Shown piece after piece: positions 8,851 through 17,500 of a DNA stretch of 64,000 nt. A program made the position numbers and the translations under genes. A model generated the notes under the pieces. That model did not search any database. It had not been told where the DNA came from and worked only from the letters and a program-made list of their open reading frames with translations. The stretch's first letter is position 1, and each line of letters begins with the position of its first letter. The DNA is from Amycolatopsis sacchari (GTDB lineage Bacteria; Actinomycetota; Actinomycetes; Mycobacteriales; Pseudonocardiaceae), in assembly GCF_900114035.1 (NCBI RefSeq), contig NZ_FORP01000003.1:62001-126000 (forward strand), given 5' to 3'.

Positions 8851-9263
8851 TCAGCGCCGCGCCGTGGGCCTGGTCTCCGGCGCGAACCGGAACGTGAGGC
8901 GTTCCATCAACGCCTTGCGCCGGGTGTTCTGGAACGCCGCGATGAGCCACCGCTCCCCCTCGCGCACGAGGGTGTAGGTCTGGACCTTCGGCAGCTTCTT
9001 CGGAGCCGCACCCTTGTAGTTGTCCCCACGGGTGGTCAGGACGGCCACGTCCGGGCCGAGGAAGCGCACGTCGAGCAGCTCGTACGTGAGTTTCGCGCCC
9101 TTGAGGAACCCGGCGAACAGGGCGCGGTGGCTCTTCGCGATGTCCCGCCGCCCCTGGTAGTGCGTGCCGACGAAGGTGACGTATGTGGCGTCTTCGGTGA
9201 GTGGGCGGCATACGCGTCGGCGTCGCCACGAGCCCACGCGTCGCCGAGCGAGTCGGCCTGCAC
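8851..9263 (-). pseudogene. SgcJ/EcaC-family (SnoaL-like) protein, frameshifted and 5'-truncated
   Basis: The main frame (8851-9237) encodes LTEDATYVTFVGTHYQGRRD and onward to the stop, a clear SgcJ/EcaC NTF2-fold protein. Its expected N-terminal helix appears in a different frame as LGDAWARGDADAYAA (about 9251-9205). One base is therefore missing near 9200-9206, beside a GGG run. A GTG at 9263 could begin the remnant. The N-terminal part is antisense to the first codons of the MarR gene, which two intact divergent genes would not normally show. Either a real pseudogenising deletion or a base error is possible. Confidence 0.6.
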
Positions 9264-9668
9264 GGACTGGCCGCCGCGGAGGCCGCGGGCCTGAACCCCT
9301 CGGAGTGGTACGCGCTCAGCCTGCTCGCGCTCGAGGGCGCGCTGACCTCGGGAGAGCTGTCCACTCGCACGGGTCTGACCACCGGCGCGACGACCCGGCT
9401 CATCGACCGCCTCGAACGCGCCGGCTACGTCCGCCGCGCGGCCGACCCCGCGGACCGCCGCAAGGTGGTGGTCGAGCAGGTGCCGGAGGCTCTCGCAGAG
9501 ATCCAGCGGATCGTCACGCCAGCCCGGCGCCACATCGCCGAGGTGCTCGCCCAGTACCCGGCCGAACAGCAGGAGATCCTGTTCGACTACTTCGCCCGCG
9601 CCGCTCCGGCCTACCGCGAGGCCTCGGAGGAGATCCGCCGGACGATCAAGCGCCGGCGCGGCCGGTGA
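9201..9668 (+). CDS. MarR family transcriptional regulator
   Basis: A 155-residue protein with the MarR winged helix: LNPSEWYALSLLALEGALTS, then TGLTTGATTRLIDRLERAGY and the wing RRAADPADRRKVVVE. The C-terminal dimerisation helix is complete. The N-terminus is doubtful. The GTG at 9201 has no clear ribosome-binding site, and the first 15 codons lie antisense to SgcJ-like coding sequence. The native first helix may therefore have been lost together with the shared promoter. Confidence 0.75.
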   Translation: MGGIRVGVATSPRVAERVGLHGLAAAEAAGLNPSEWYALSLLALEGALTSGELSTRTGLTTGATTRLIDRLERAGYVRRAADPADRRKVVVEQVPEALAEIQRIVTPARRHIAEVLAQYPAEQQEILFDYFARAAPAYREASEEIRRTIKRRRGR

Positions 9669-9674
9669 CCCGCC

Positions 9675-10616
9675 CTAACCCTGGAACGCGGCGCGGTAGC
9701 GCTGCGGGCTGGTGCCGACGACGCGCTTGAACCGGTCGCGGAACGCCGTGGACGAACCGAAACCGACCGCGCCCGCGATGCGGTCGACCGGGTCGTCGGT
9801 GGTTTCGAGCAGGTGCTGAGCGCGGCGGACGCGGATCCGGTGCAGCCACTGCACCGGCGTCGTGCCGGTCTGTTCCCGGAAGCGGCGGTTGAGGGTGCGC
9901 GTGCTCATCCCCGCGTGTGCCGCCATGTCTTCGAGCGCGAGGTCTCGCTCCGCGTTGTCCTCCAGCCACCGCAACAGTGGTTCCAGCACCGAGCCGCGGG
10001 GCACCGGCGGCTGGTCGTGGACGATGAACTGCGCCTGCCCACCCTCGCGTTCCAGCGGCATCACGGACAGCCGCGCGGCCTCGGCAGCGACGGCGGAACC
10101 GTGGTCCCGGCGGATGAGGTGCAGGCACAGGTCCAGCCCCGCCGCGGCACCCGCCGACGTGAGGAACTGGCCGTTGTCGACGTAGAGCACGTCCGGGTCG
10201 AGGTCGACGGCCGGATACCGCTGCGCGAAAACGCCTGCGGCGAACCAGTGCGTCGTCGCGCGCAGCCCGTCGAGGAGGCCTGTGGCGGCGAGGATGAAGG
10301 CACCCGAACAGATCGAGGCGATCCGGCTGCCCCGCGCCGCGGCCTGCCGCAGGGCGTCGAGGACGTCGTCGGGCACGGGTCTGGCCGGATTGGCGGTGCC
10401 CGGCAGGATGATCGTGTCCGCCTCGGCGAGCGCCTCCAGGCCGTGGCCCGGTTGCAAGGTGAACGCGCCGGCCGCGACGCTCGGCGACGCGCCGCACACC
10501 AGCACGCGGTAGGCGGGGCCGCCGCCGGGCAGGCGGGTCCGGCTGAACACCTCGATCGGGGTCGACAGGTCGAACGGGATCACGTCTTCGAGCGCCAGGA
10601 CCGCCACCGTGTGCAT
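9675..10616 (-). CDS. GlxA/FtrA-type AraC regulator with DJ-1/PfpI domain
   Basis: A 313-residue two-domain regulator. Residues 1 to about 180 are a DJ-1/PfpI class I glutamine-amidotransferase-like domain (MHTVAVLALEDVIPFDLSTP; nucleophile-elbow region SICSGAFILAATGLLDG). The C-terminal 100 residues are an AraC double helix-turn-helix (DLALEDMAAHAGMSTRTLNR; AVGFGSSTAFRDRFKRVVG). The ATG at 10616 starts at the domain boundary. It is divergent from the DUF6010 gene, separated by 85 bp, and may control it (inference). Confidence 0.92.
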   Translation of the reverse strand: MHTVAVLALEDVIPFDLSTPIEVFSRTRLPGGGPAYRVLVCGASPSVAAGAFTLQPGHGLEALAEADTIILPGTANPARPVPDDVLDALRQAAARGSRIASICSGAFILAATGLLDGLRATTHWFAAGVFAQRYPAVDLDPDVLYVDNGQFLTSAGAAAGLDLCLHLIRRDHGSAVAAEAARLSVMPLEREGGQAQFIVHDQPPVPRGSVLEPLLRWLEDNAERDLALEDMAAHAGMSTRTLNRRFREQTGTTPVQWLHRIRVRRAQHLLETTDDPVDRIAGAVGFGSSTAFRDRFKRVVGTSPQRYRAAFQG

Positions 10617-10701
10617 GCCACGACCGTAGCTGGCGAAAATCCGTCGCAACCTGGCAATCCAGCCCGTTCCGGGGCGCGGCGGCCGGGCATAGCGTCCAGC
10701 C

Positions 10702-11136
10702 GTGATCATCGTTGCCCCGATTCTCATCGGCATCCTGTACGCCTTGTTGAACTCGCTCATCCGCGATCCCGTTTCCCGGCGCCGTTTCAACGCGCTCATG
10801 GTCGGCGGCGCCGGTGCCGCCTACCTCAGCAGCGGCGCGCTGGGCCCGTGGGAGATCGCCGTCACGGCCCTGATCACCTACTGCGCCTACCGGGGACTGG
10901 ACTCGTGGACGTTCATCGGCATCGCGTGGCTGCTGCACACGGCGACCGACATCGTCCACCACCTCAAGGGCGCGCCGATCCTGCCGTTCGCCCACACCTC
11001 GTCACTCGGCTGCGCGATCTGCGATCCGGTCATCGCCATCTGGTGCTTCGCGGGCGGACCGCGTGTCAAAATGCCCCATGCCCAAGACGCTGCGCCTGAC
11101 CGGCGACGCCGAGGCCGACAAGCTCCTCTCGGCTGA
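10702..11136 (+). CDS. DUF6010-like integral membrane protein
   Basis: A 144-residue hydrophobic protein with four or five predicted helices (MIIVAPILIGILYALLNS; FNALMVGGAGAAYLSSG; WTFIGIAWLLHTATDIVHH). The HTATDIVHHLKG and LGCAICDP motifs are those I associate with DUF6010. Its last 19 codons overlap the start of the HhH-GPD gene in another frame. Function is unknown. It is divergent from the GlxA-type regulator. Confidence 0.7.
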   Translation: MIIVAPILIGILYALLNSLIRDPVSRRRFNALMVGGAGAAYLSSGALGPWEIAVTALITYCAYRGLDSWTFIGIAWLLHTATDIVHHLKGAPILPFAHTSSLGCAICDPVIAIWCFAGGPRVKMPHAQDAAPDRRRRGRQAPLG

Positions 11137-11650
11137 CCCGTTCGCCCTCCTCACCGGGCTCCTCCTGGACCAGCAGTTCCCGATGGAACACGCGTTCATG
11201 GGGCCGAAGAAGATCGCCGACCGGATGGGCGGGTTCAGCATCACCAAGATCGCCGAGACCCCGGTGGACGAGTTCGTGGAGCTGTGCGTGCAGCCGCCCG
11301 CCATCCACCGCTACGGGGGTTCGATGGCCCGCCGGGTCCACGCTCTGGCGCACCACGTCCTGGAGCACTACGACGGCAAGGCGGACCGGATCTGGAAGGC
11401 GGGCAAGCCGGACGGCAAGGAAGTCCTCAAGCGCCTCAAGGCGTTGCCGGGTTACGGCGACCAGAAGGCCCGGATCTTCCTCGCCCTGCTGGGAAAGCAG
11501 CGCGGCGTGCAGCCGGAGGGCTGGCGTGAAGCGGCGGGCGCGTACGGCGAGGAGGGCTCCCGGCGGTCGATCGCGGACGTCACCAGCGCCGAGACGCTCG
11601 CCGAGGTCAGGGCGTTCAAGAAGGCGGCCAAGGCCGCGGCGAAGTCCTAG
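11078..11650 (+). CDS. HhH-GPD-type base-excision repair protein (Fe-S free)
   Basis: A 190-residue protein, MPKTLRLTGDAEADKLLSAD, belonging to a small actinobacterial group of DNA-glycosylase-like proteins. LTGLLLDQQFPMEHAFMGP is the first conserved helix. LKALPGYGDQKARIFLALLG is the helix-hairpin-helix with the GYG turn. The C-terminal Cys cluster of EndoIII/MutY is absent. It should bind damaged DNA, but the lesion is unknown. The C-terminal Lys/Ala-rich tail resembles the histone-like tails of actinobacterial DNA-binding proteins. Confidence 0.85.
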   Translation: MPKTLRLTGDAEADKLLSADPFALLTGLLLDQQFPMEHAFMGPKKIADRMGGFSITKIAETPVDEFVELCVQPPAIHRYGGSMARRVHALAHHVLEHYDGKADRIWKAGKPDGKEVLKRLKALPGYGDQKARIFLALLGKQRGVQPEGWREAAGAYGEEGSRRSIADVTSAETLAEVRAFKKAAKAAAKS

Positions 11651-11709
11651 CGAGGCCCTCGACGCCTCCGGCGCGCGAAACTATCCTGGTTCCCGCGGAG
11701 GTGTCGACG

Positions 11710-11898
11710 ATGCACGCAACCGTGGGAGACCGGATCCTCGTGCACGGCCGGACGGTCGGCGCGGCCGAGCAGCAGGGCGAGATCGTCGAGGTGCGGGGTG
11801 AGGACGGCGGGCCGCCGTACCTCGTCCGCTTCGCGGATGGCCACGAGGGGCTCGTCTTCCCCGGCTCCGACTGCGAAATCACGCCGGCCCACGACTGA
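11710..11898 (+). CDS. DUF1918 family protein
   Basis: A 62-residue protein, MHATVGDRILVHGRTVGAAE, ending with the typical GPPYLVRFADGHEGLVFPGSD. DUF1918 is an SH3-like small-barrel family of unknown function widespread in actinobacteria. The ATG at 11710 is preferred over the GTG at 11701 because GGAGG lies 8-12 nt upstream of it. Confidence 0.9.
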   Translation: MHATVGDRILVHGRTVGAAEQQGEIVEVRGEDGGPPYLVRFADGHEGLVFPGSDCEITPAHD

Positions 11899-12062
11899 GC
11901 GTCACGTAAGAAGCATCACCCCGGCGGCGGGATGACAGCGCGCCCCCACGCCGTTCAGACTGAGTGCGGGACAGTTCCGCGCGCTGCGACGCGCCCGGTG
12001 GCTGTCCTTATTTCTTGTCCCCGGTCTGTATCGATGCAGTTCCAGTCCTGGAAAGGAGAACC

Positions 12063-13235
12063 GTGCCCATCGCGCTACTCGCGCTGGCCATCGGTGCCTT
12101 CGGAATCGGCACCACCGAGTTCGTCATGATGGGTGTGCTCCCGCAGGCGGCCGCCGACTTCGGGGTCTCCATCCCCTCGGCGGGCTACCTGATCACGGGG
12201 TACGCGCTCGGCGTGGTCGTCGGCGCACCCCTGCTCACCGCGGTCGCCGTCCGGCTGCCGCGCAAGACCATGTTGCTGGCCATGATGGCCCTGTTCACCC
12301 TGGGCAACCTGCTGTTCGCGCTGTCGCCGAACCAGGAGTTCGGGGTCCTGTTCCGCTTCCTCGCCGGGCTGCCGCACGGCGCGTTCTTCGGCGCCGGGGC
12401 CGTGGTCGCGTCGAGCCTCGTCAAGCCCGGTGACCGCGCCAAGGCCGTGTCGATGATGTTCCTCGGCCTGACGCTGGCCAACGTGGTGGGCGTGCCGCTG
12501 GGCACCCTGCTCGGCCAGCAGGTCGGCTGGCGCGCGACCTTCGGCGTGGTCGCGTTGATCGGGGTGCTCGCGCTCGCCGCGATCGCGAAGCTCGTGCCGC
12601 ACCAGGGCCGCCCGGCGGAGGCGTCGCTGCGCAGCGAACTCGCCGCGTTCCGGCGCCCGCAGGTGTGGCTCGCGCTGGCCATCGTCACCGTCGGCATGGG
12701 CGGCGTGTTCGCCTCGCTGTCCTACGTGACGCCGATGCTCACCGACGTGGCGGGCTACTCGCCGCACAACGTCACGCTGCTGCTGGCGCTGGCCGGCGTC
12801 GGCATGACGATCGGCAACCTGCTGGGCGGGCGGCTCGCGGACCGCGCGCTGATGCCGAGCCTGTACGTCGCGCTGTTCGCGCTGGCCGCCGTGCTGGCGA
12901 TCTTCACCCTCACCGCGCACAGCAAGATCGGCGCGGCGGTGACGATCTTCGCCGTCGGCGTCACCGGGTTCATGATCGGCCCGATGATGCAGACGCGGAT
13001 CATGCAGAAGGCCGGCGGCACGCCGTCGCTGGTCTCGGCTGCGGTGCAGTCGGCGTTCAACATCGCCAACTCGATCGGCGCCTACCTCGGCGGCCTGGTC
13101 ATCGCGGGCGGCCTCGGCCTGGTCGCGCCCAACCTGGTCGGCGCGATCCTGTCGGTGCTGGGCCTGTCCATCGCCGCCGTGTCGGGCACGCTCGACCGGA
13201 AGCAGGCCACGGCACCGGAACCGGTCGCGGCCTGA
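12063..13235 (+). CDS. MFS transporter, DHA1 drug/arabinose-efflux type
   Basis: A 390-residue, twelve-helix major facilitator. IGAFGIGTTEFVMMGVLPQAAA is the helix 1 signature of the AraJ/CmlR-like DHA1 group, and RLPRKTMLLAMMALF is the loop 2-3 motif A region. The GTG at 12063 is set by AAGGAG 4 nt upstream. Members export chloramphenicol, sugars or other small molecules; the substrate here is unknown. No regulator adjoins it, and it converges on the DUF3017 gene 5 bp away. Confidence 0.9.
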   Translation: MPIALLALAIGAFGIGTTEFVMMGVLPQAAADFGVSIPSAGYLITGYALGVVVGAPLLTAVAVRLPRKTMLLAMMALFTLGNLLFALSPNQEFGVLFRFLAGLPHGAFFGAGAVVASSLVKPGDRAKAVSMMFLGLTLANVVGVPLGTLLGQQVGWRATFGVVALIGVLALAAIAKLVPHQGRPAEASLRSELAAFRRPQVWLALAIVTVGMGGVFASLSYVTPMLTDVAGYSPHNVTLLLALAGVGMTIGNLLGGRLADRALMPSLYVALFALAAVLAIFTLTAHSKIGAAVTIFAVGVTGFMIGPMMQTRIMQKAGGTPSLVSAAVQSAFNIANSIGAYLGGLVIAGGLGLVAPNLVGAILSVLGLSIAAVSGTLDRKQATAPEPVAA

Positions 13236-13239
13236 GCGT

Positions 13240-13539
13240 TCAGCCGCCGAACGGGCCGTTGCTGATGGTGAACGCCAGGAACAGCAACAGCACGCCGAGC
13301 CCGGCGTAGCTGAGGACGTCCACCGGGCGGCCGCGGACCGCGAGCAGCCCGGCGCGGACGCTCGGCAGCACCGCGCGGAACACCGCCGCCACGAGCAGGG
13401 CGCCGCCGACGATGACGGCGCCCTGCCGCCAGTGGTACTGCAGGATGCGCACCGCGGCGACCGCCACCAGCGCGAGCACGATGGCGAACGGCACCTGCTC
13501 CAGCAGGGCGGGACGGCGGCTACCGCGAGGCAACGACAC
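13240..13539 (-). CDS. DUF3017 membrane protein
   Basis: A 99-residue protein with three hydrophobic helices ([57 protein letters not shown]). Its first 20 bases overlap the end of folD, so the two are translationally coupled. The folD-DUF3017 pairing is conserved in actinobacteria (remembered as Rv3356c-Rv3355c). Its role is unknown. Confidence 0.88.
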   Translation of the reverse strand: MSLPRGSRRPALLEQVPFAIVLALVAVAAVRILQYHWRQGAVIVGGALLVAAVFRAVLPSVRAGLLAVRGRPVDVLSYAGLGVLLLFLAFTISNGPFGG

Positions 13540-14377
13540 GCTCGGCCGCCTCCACGACGTTGGTCACGAGCATCGCCCTGGTCATCGGCCCGACCCCGCC
13601 GGGGTTCGGCGAAACCCAGCCGGCGACCTCCTCGACCCCGGGCGCCACGTCCCCGGTCAGCTTGCCGTCGACGTGCGAAACACCGACGTCGAGCACTGCG
13701 GCACCGGGCTTGACCATGTCCGGCGTGATGATCCCCGGCACCCCGGCCGCGGCGACGACGATGTCCGCGCGCCGCACCTCGGCCGCCAGGTCACGCGTGC
13801 CCGTGTGGCACAGCGTCACGGTCGCGTTCTCGCTGCGGCGCGTCAGCAGCAGGCCCAGCGCGCGGCCGACGGTGATCCCGCGGCCGACCACGGTGACGTT
13901 CGCGCCCGCGATCGGGATTTCGTAGCGGCGCAACAGCTCCACGATGCCGTACGGCGTGCACGGCAGCGGGCCGGGCTGGTTGAGCACGAGCCTGCCGAGG
14001 CTGACCGGGGCCAGGCCGTCGGCGTCCTTCGCCGGGTCGATGCGCTCCAGGATCCGGCCGGTGTCGAGGTGCTTGGGCAGCGGCAGCTGCACGATGTACC
14101 CGTGGCAGGCCGGGTCGGCGTTCAGCTCGTCGATGACGGCTTCCAGCTTTTCCTGGGTGATGTCGCCGGGCAGGTCACGCCGGATGGAGTTGACCCCCAC
14201 CTTGGCGCTGTCCGCGTGCTTCATCTTCACGTACGAGTGCGAGCCGGGGTCGTCCCCGACGAGCACCGTGCCGAGGCCGGGCGTGACGCCCTGCTCGGCC
14301 AGTGCGGCCACCCGCGGCTTGAGTTCCGCGTAGATGGCGTCCTTGGTCGCTTTGCCGTCGAGAACCTTCGCCGTCAC
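13520..14377 (-). CDS. folD: Methylenetetrahydrofolate dehydrogenase/cyclohydrolase
   Basis: A 285-residue bifunctional enzyme interconverting methylene-, methenyl- and 10-formyl-tetrahydrofolate. It supplies the formyl group used by PurN and PurH elsewhere in the window. Signatures: [15 protein letters not shown] with the catalytic Lys, QLPLPKHLD, the Rossmann loop [14 protein letters not shown], and [16 protein letters not shown]. The GTG at 14377 was chosen for the N-terminus MTAKVLDGK; an ATG at 14386 is equally possible. It is divergent from the TNT-domain gene. Confidence 0.95.
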   Translation of the reverse strand: MTAKVLDGKATKDAIYAELKPRVAALAEQGVTPGLGTVLVGDDPGSHSYVKMKHADSAKVGVNSIRRDLPGDITQEKLEAVIDELNADPACHGYIVQLPLPKHLDTGRILERIDPAKDADGLAPVSLGRLVLNQPGPLPCTPYGIVELLRRYEIPIAGANVTVVGRGITVGRALGLLLTRRSENATVTLCHTGTRDLAAEVRRADIVVAAAGVPGIITPDMVKPGAAVLDVGVSHVDGKLTGDVAPGVEEVAGWVSPNPGGVGPMTRAMLVTNVVEAAERVVASR

Positions 14378-14429
14378 GGCCCCCATTCTGGCAGAGGACA
14401 CTCCGAGTAGCTCCGGTCAGACGCTGCGT

Positions 14430-14465
14430 ACCTCGGTGGAGGTATAAATACAGGTCAACCGAGGT
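14430..14465. promoter_or_regulatory. Inverted repeat around an AT-rich core between folD and the TNT gene
   Basis: ACCTCGGT (14430-14437) and ACCGAGGT (14458-14465) are exact reverse complements, 20 bp apart. They flank GGTATAAATACAGG, the only strongly AT-rich run in this promoter region. TATAAA at 14443-14448 could be a -10 for the rightward TNT gene. The arms would suit a dimeric repressor controlling one or both divergent genes (inference). Confidence 0.45.
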
Positions 14466-14515
14466 AATGGTGCGGGTGGTGTGCATTCGTCCAGCCCACC
14501 CGTCAAAATGAGCTG

Positions 14516-17500
14516 GTGGCTCAACCGACGACGCAGCTGAACGCGACCGAGCAGGACACTCTGGTCAAGCAGATCGGACTGGCCCTGCTCCGGGCGGCCC
14601 CACGCGACTGGCGCCGCGTGACGGCGCACTACCGGGCGGTGGGCCGGTACCACGAGCTGACCGGGGAGGTCGTCTCGGAGGACGGCAGCGTCGGCGAGTG
14701 GATGGCGACCCACGACATCGCGACGCTGTTCGGGCGCCTGCGCGCCGGTATGTACCGCGAGGGTCGCGGCACCTGGTTCAACGCCCGCTACCAGCTTGAC
14801 CACCCATCGAGCTACAACCTGGAGTACGACCGCGACGAGCCGCACTGGGACCTCCAGCCGCCCCCGCAGGCGTACGCCGACGAGCTGCGCATGTTCCCGC
14901 GTTCCGAGGAGAACGTGCCGGAGTGGCTGATGCGGCGGATGTCCGGCCTCGGCCCGGAGCAGCCGGGGCCGCGGTTCCGCATCGCCCGCATCTTCGACGG
15001 CCAGGGCCCCGACGGCCGCCCGGTGCTCAACCGCCCGGAGCTGGACGCCGACGAGCTGGACCGGCTGTACGAGTACCTGAGCACGGCGCCGGTGGTGCTG
15101 TCCGAACGCGGCCTCGACCTCGACCGGCTCGCGTCGCCGCCCACCCCGAAGGTGCCGGTGGCGTTCCACACGGACGGCACGTGGATCTGGCCCGCCGCGG
15201 TCAACTACTACCTGCAGGAGTACGGCATCGCCCCGGAGGGCGAGCTGGTCGCGCACATCCAGCAGGCCGGGTTCCGGCTGGGCGACGTGCCCGAGCAGAC
15301 CCGGCAGGCGGCCGCGGCCCACCTGACCCGCGGCAACCAGCCGCCGCCTCCCCCGCCGCGCGCGCCCCGGCCGCCGGTGCCGGAGCAGGAGGCGCAGCCC
15401 GCCACGACGTTCGCCCCGGCGCCGAAGCTGGACGACGGGCCGCCCACGATGGTGCAGCCGCCCGTCGTGGACGAGAAGCCGGAGCCCGCGCTGGAGACGT
15501 TGCGGAGCCGGTTGCGGGAGCTGGGTGTGCCCGAGTCGGCGTACCGGCTGGGTGAGCCCGCCGAGCGCGGCTGGAGCATCGAGCAGGTGGAGTCCGGCTG
15601 GCGCGTCGGCTGGTACGACGGGGAGTTGAAGAACCCCGCCGTCTTCGGTGACGCCGAGGACGCGGCGGCGTTCATGCTGGGCAAGCTGCTGCTCGACCGG
15701 CGTGGGCAGGAAGTGGTGTTAGCGCCGGCGCCGCCGCCCCAGCCGGATGACACGGCCCCCGTCAACGGCGGCCCGAGCGCGGACCGCGCGCGGGCTTCGC
15801 GTCGCGGTTTCGGCGAGGCGGCCGAGGGTGGCCCGGAGCCGCGGGAGGCCGCGGCTGGGTCGGCTGTGTCGGCCGTGTCCGCCGAGGAGGTCCCGGCGGA
15901 GGGGCCTGATTTCGAGGCCGCCAACCCCGAGGCGACTGCTCTTCACGCCCCGGTCCAGGAGGGCGCGGCTGCCGGTGGTTTCCGGACCGGCCCCGAGGCG
16001 ACCGCCTTCCACGCGCCCCCGCAGGAAGGAGCGGCGGAGTTCGGCGCCGCGGCCCTGGATGCCGCAGGCGGCTTCCGCCGAGGCGAGCCGCAGGCAGGCC
16101 CACGTGGGGCCGAGGGGCGCGGGCACGAGGCTGGCTCGCGTGGAGCCGAGGCGCCGGGCTTGCACGGGGCCTCGGCGCAGGCGGGATTGCGTGGGCGCGA
16201 GCCGCAGGCAGGCGCGCATGGGTCCGAGCAGGCGGGCTTGCGCGGGCGCGAGCCGCAGGTAGGCCCGCCTGGGTCCGAGCAGGCGGGCTTGCGGGGGTCT
16301 GAGCAGGCGGGCTTCCGTGGATCCGAGCAGCTGGGCTTGCGCGGATCCGAGCAGTCCGGCTTGCATGGAGCCGAGTCGCAGGCAGGTTCGCGAGGTGCCG
16401 AGGCAGGCTCCCATGCGCCCGAGGCGCAGGCAGGCTCGCGCGGGTCCGAAGCGCCGGGCGTGCCTGGGGCGCAAGCGGGCTTCCGTGGAGTCGAGGCGCA
16501 GGCGTCCGAACCGCAGACGGGCTTGCACGGAGCCGAGCAGCCCGACCTGCGCGGGACGGAGGCGCAGCCCGGCTTCCGTGGCGCCGAGGCGCAGCCAGGC
16601 TCGCGCGGGCCCGAGCAGCAGCCCGCGTTCCGCGATGGGCGGGGCGAGACTCCCGCGGCCGGTGGCGCCCACCCAGCCTTCCGTCCGGACGATGCCAGGT
16701 CGGCCGCCGAGGGCCGGGACCCCCAGCCAGACTTCCGCGGCGGCGACGCGCGCCCCGGCTTCCGTGAGGGCCAGGCCCCCACAGGCTTCCGCGATGAGCG
16801 GGGCGAGCAGCAGGCACCTCCGGGCTTCCGCGATGAGCGGGGCGAAGAGCAGCCGCCCCCGGGCTTCCGCAGCGGGCGCGGTGAGGAGCCAGGGTTCCGT
16901 GAGAACCGCGGCGAGGAGCCGGGCTTCCGCGAGGGCCGCGGCGAGGAGCAGGCACCTCCGGGCTTCCGTGGCGGCCGCGGCGAGGAGCCAGGCTTCCGCG
17001 AGAACCGCGGCGAAGAGCAGGCAGGGCGCCCCGGAACGCAGGGCGGCCGGCGCGAGGAGCAGCCGTCGTCGGGCTTCCGGGGTGAGGAGCAGCCCGCCCC
17101 GTTCCGGAACGGGCGGAACGAGGAACAGCCGCTCCCAGGCCGGGAAATCCCCGCTTTCCGTGGCAACCGTGCGGAGGAGCCGTCGCCTGCCGGTCGCCTC
17201 GGGCAGCGTGAGGAGCACGCCGCCGCCCACGCGGGTTTCCGCGGTGAGGAGCAGGCCGCCCCCGGCTTCCAGGGCGCCCGCGAGGACCAGGCCGCCCCCG
17301 GCTTCCAGGGTGCCGCCGAGGAGCCGCCACACCCGGGCTTCCGCGGCGAGGAACAGCACGCCGCGTTCCAGGGCGGACGAGGCGAGGAACACGCCGCTTT
17401 CCAGGGCGCTCGCGAAGAACACGCGGCATTCCAGGGCGCCCGCGGCGACGAGCACCCCCACCCGGGCTTCCGCGAGGGCCGCGGCGAGGAGCAACCGCCC

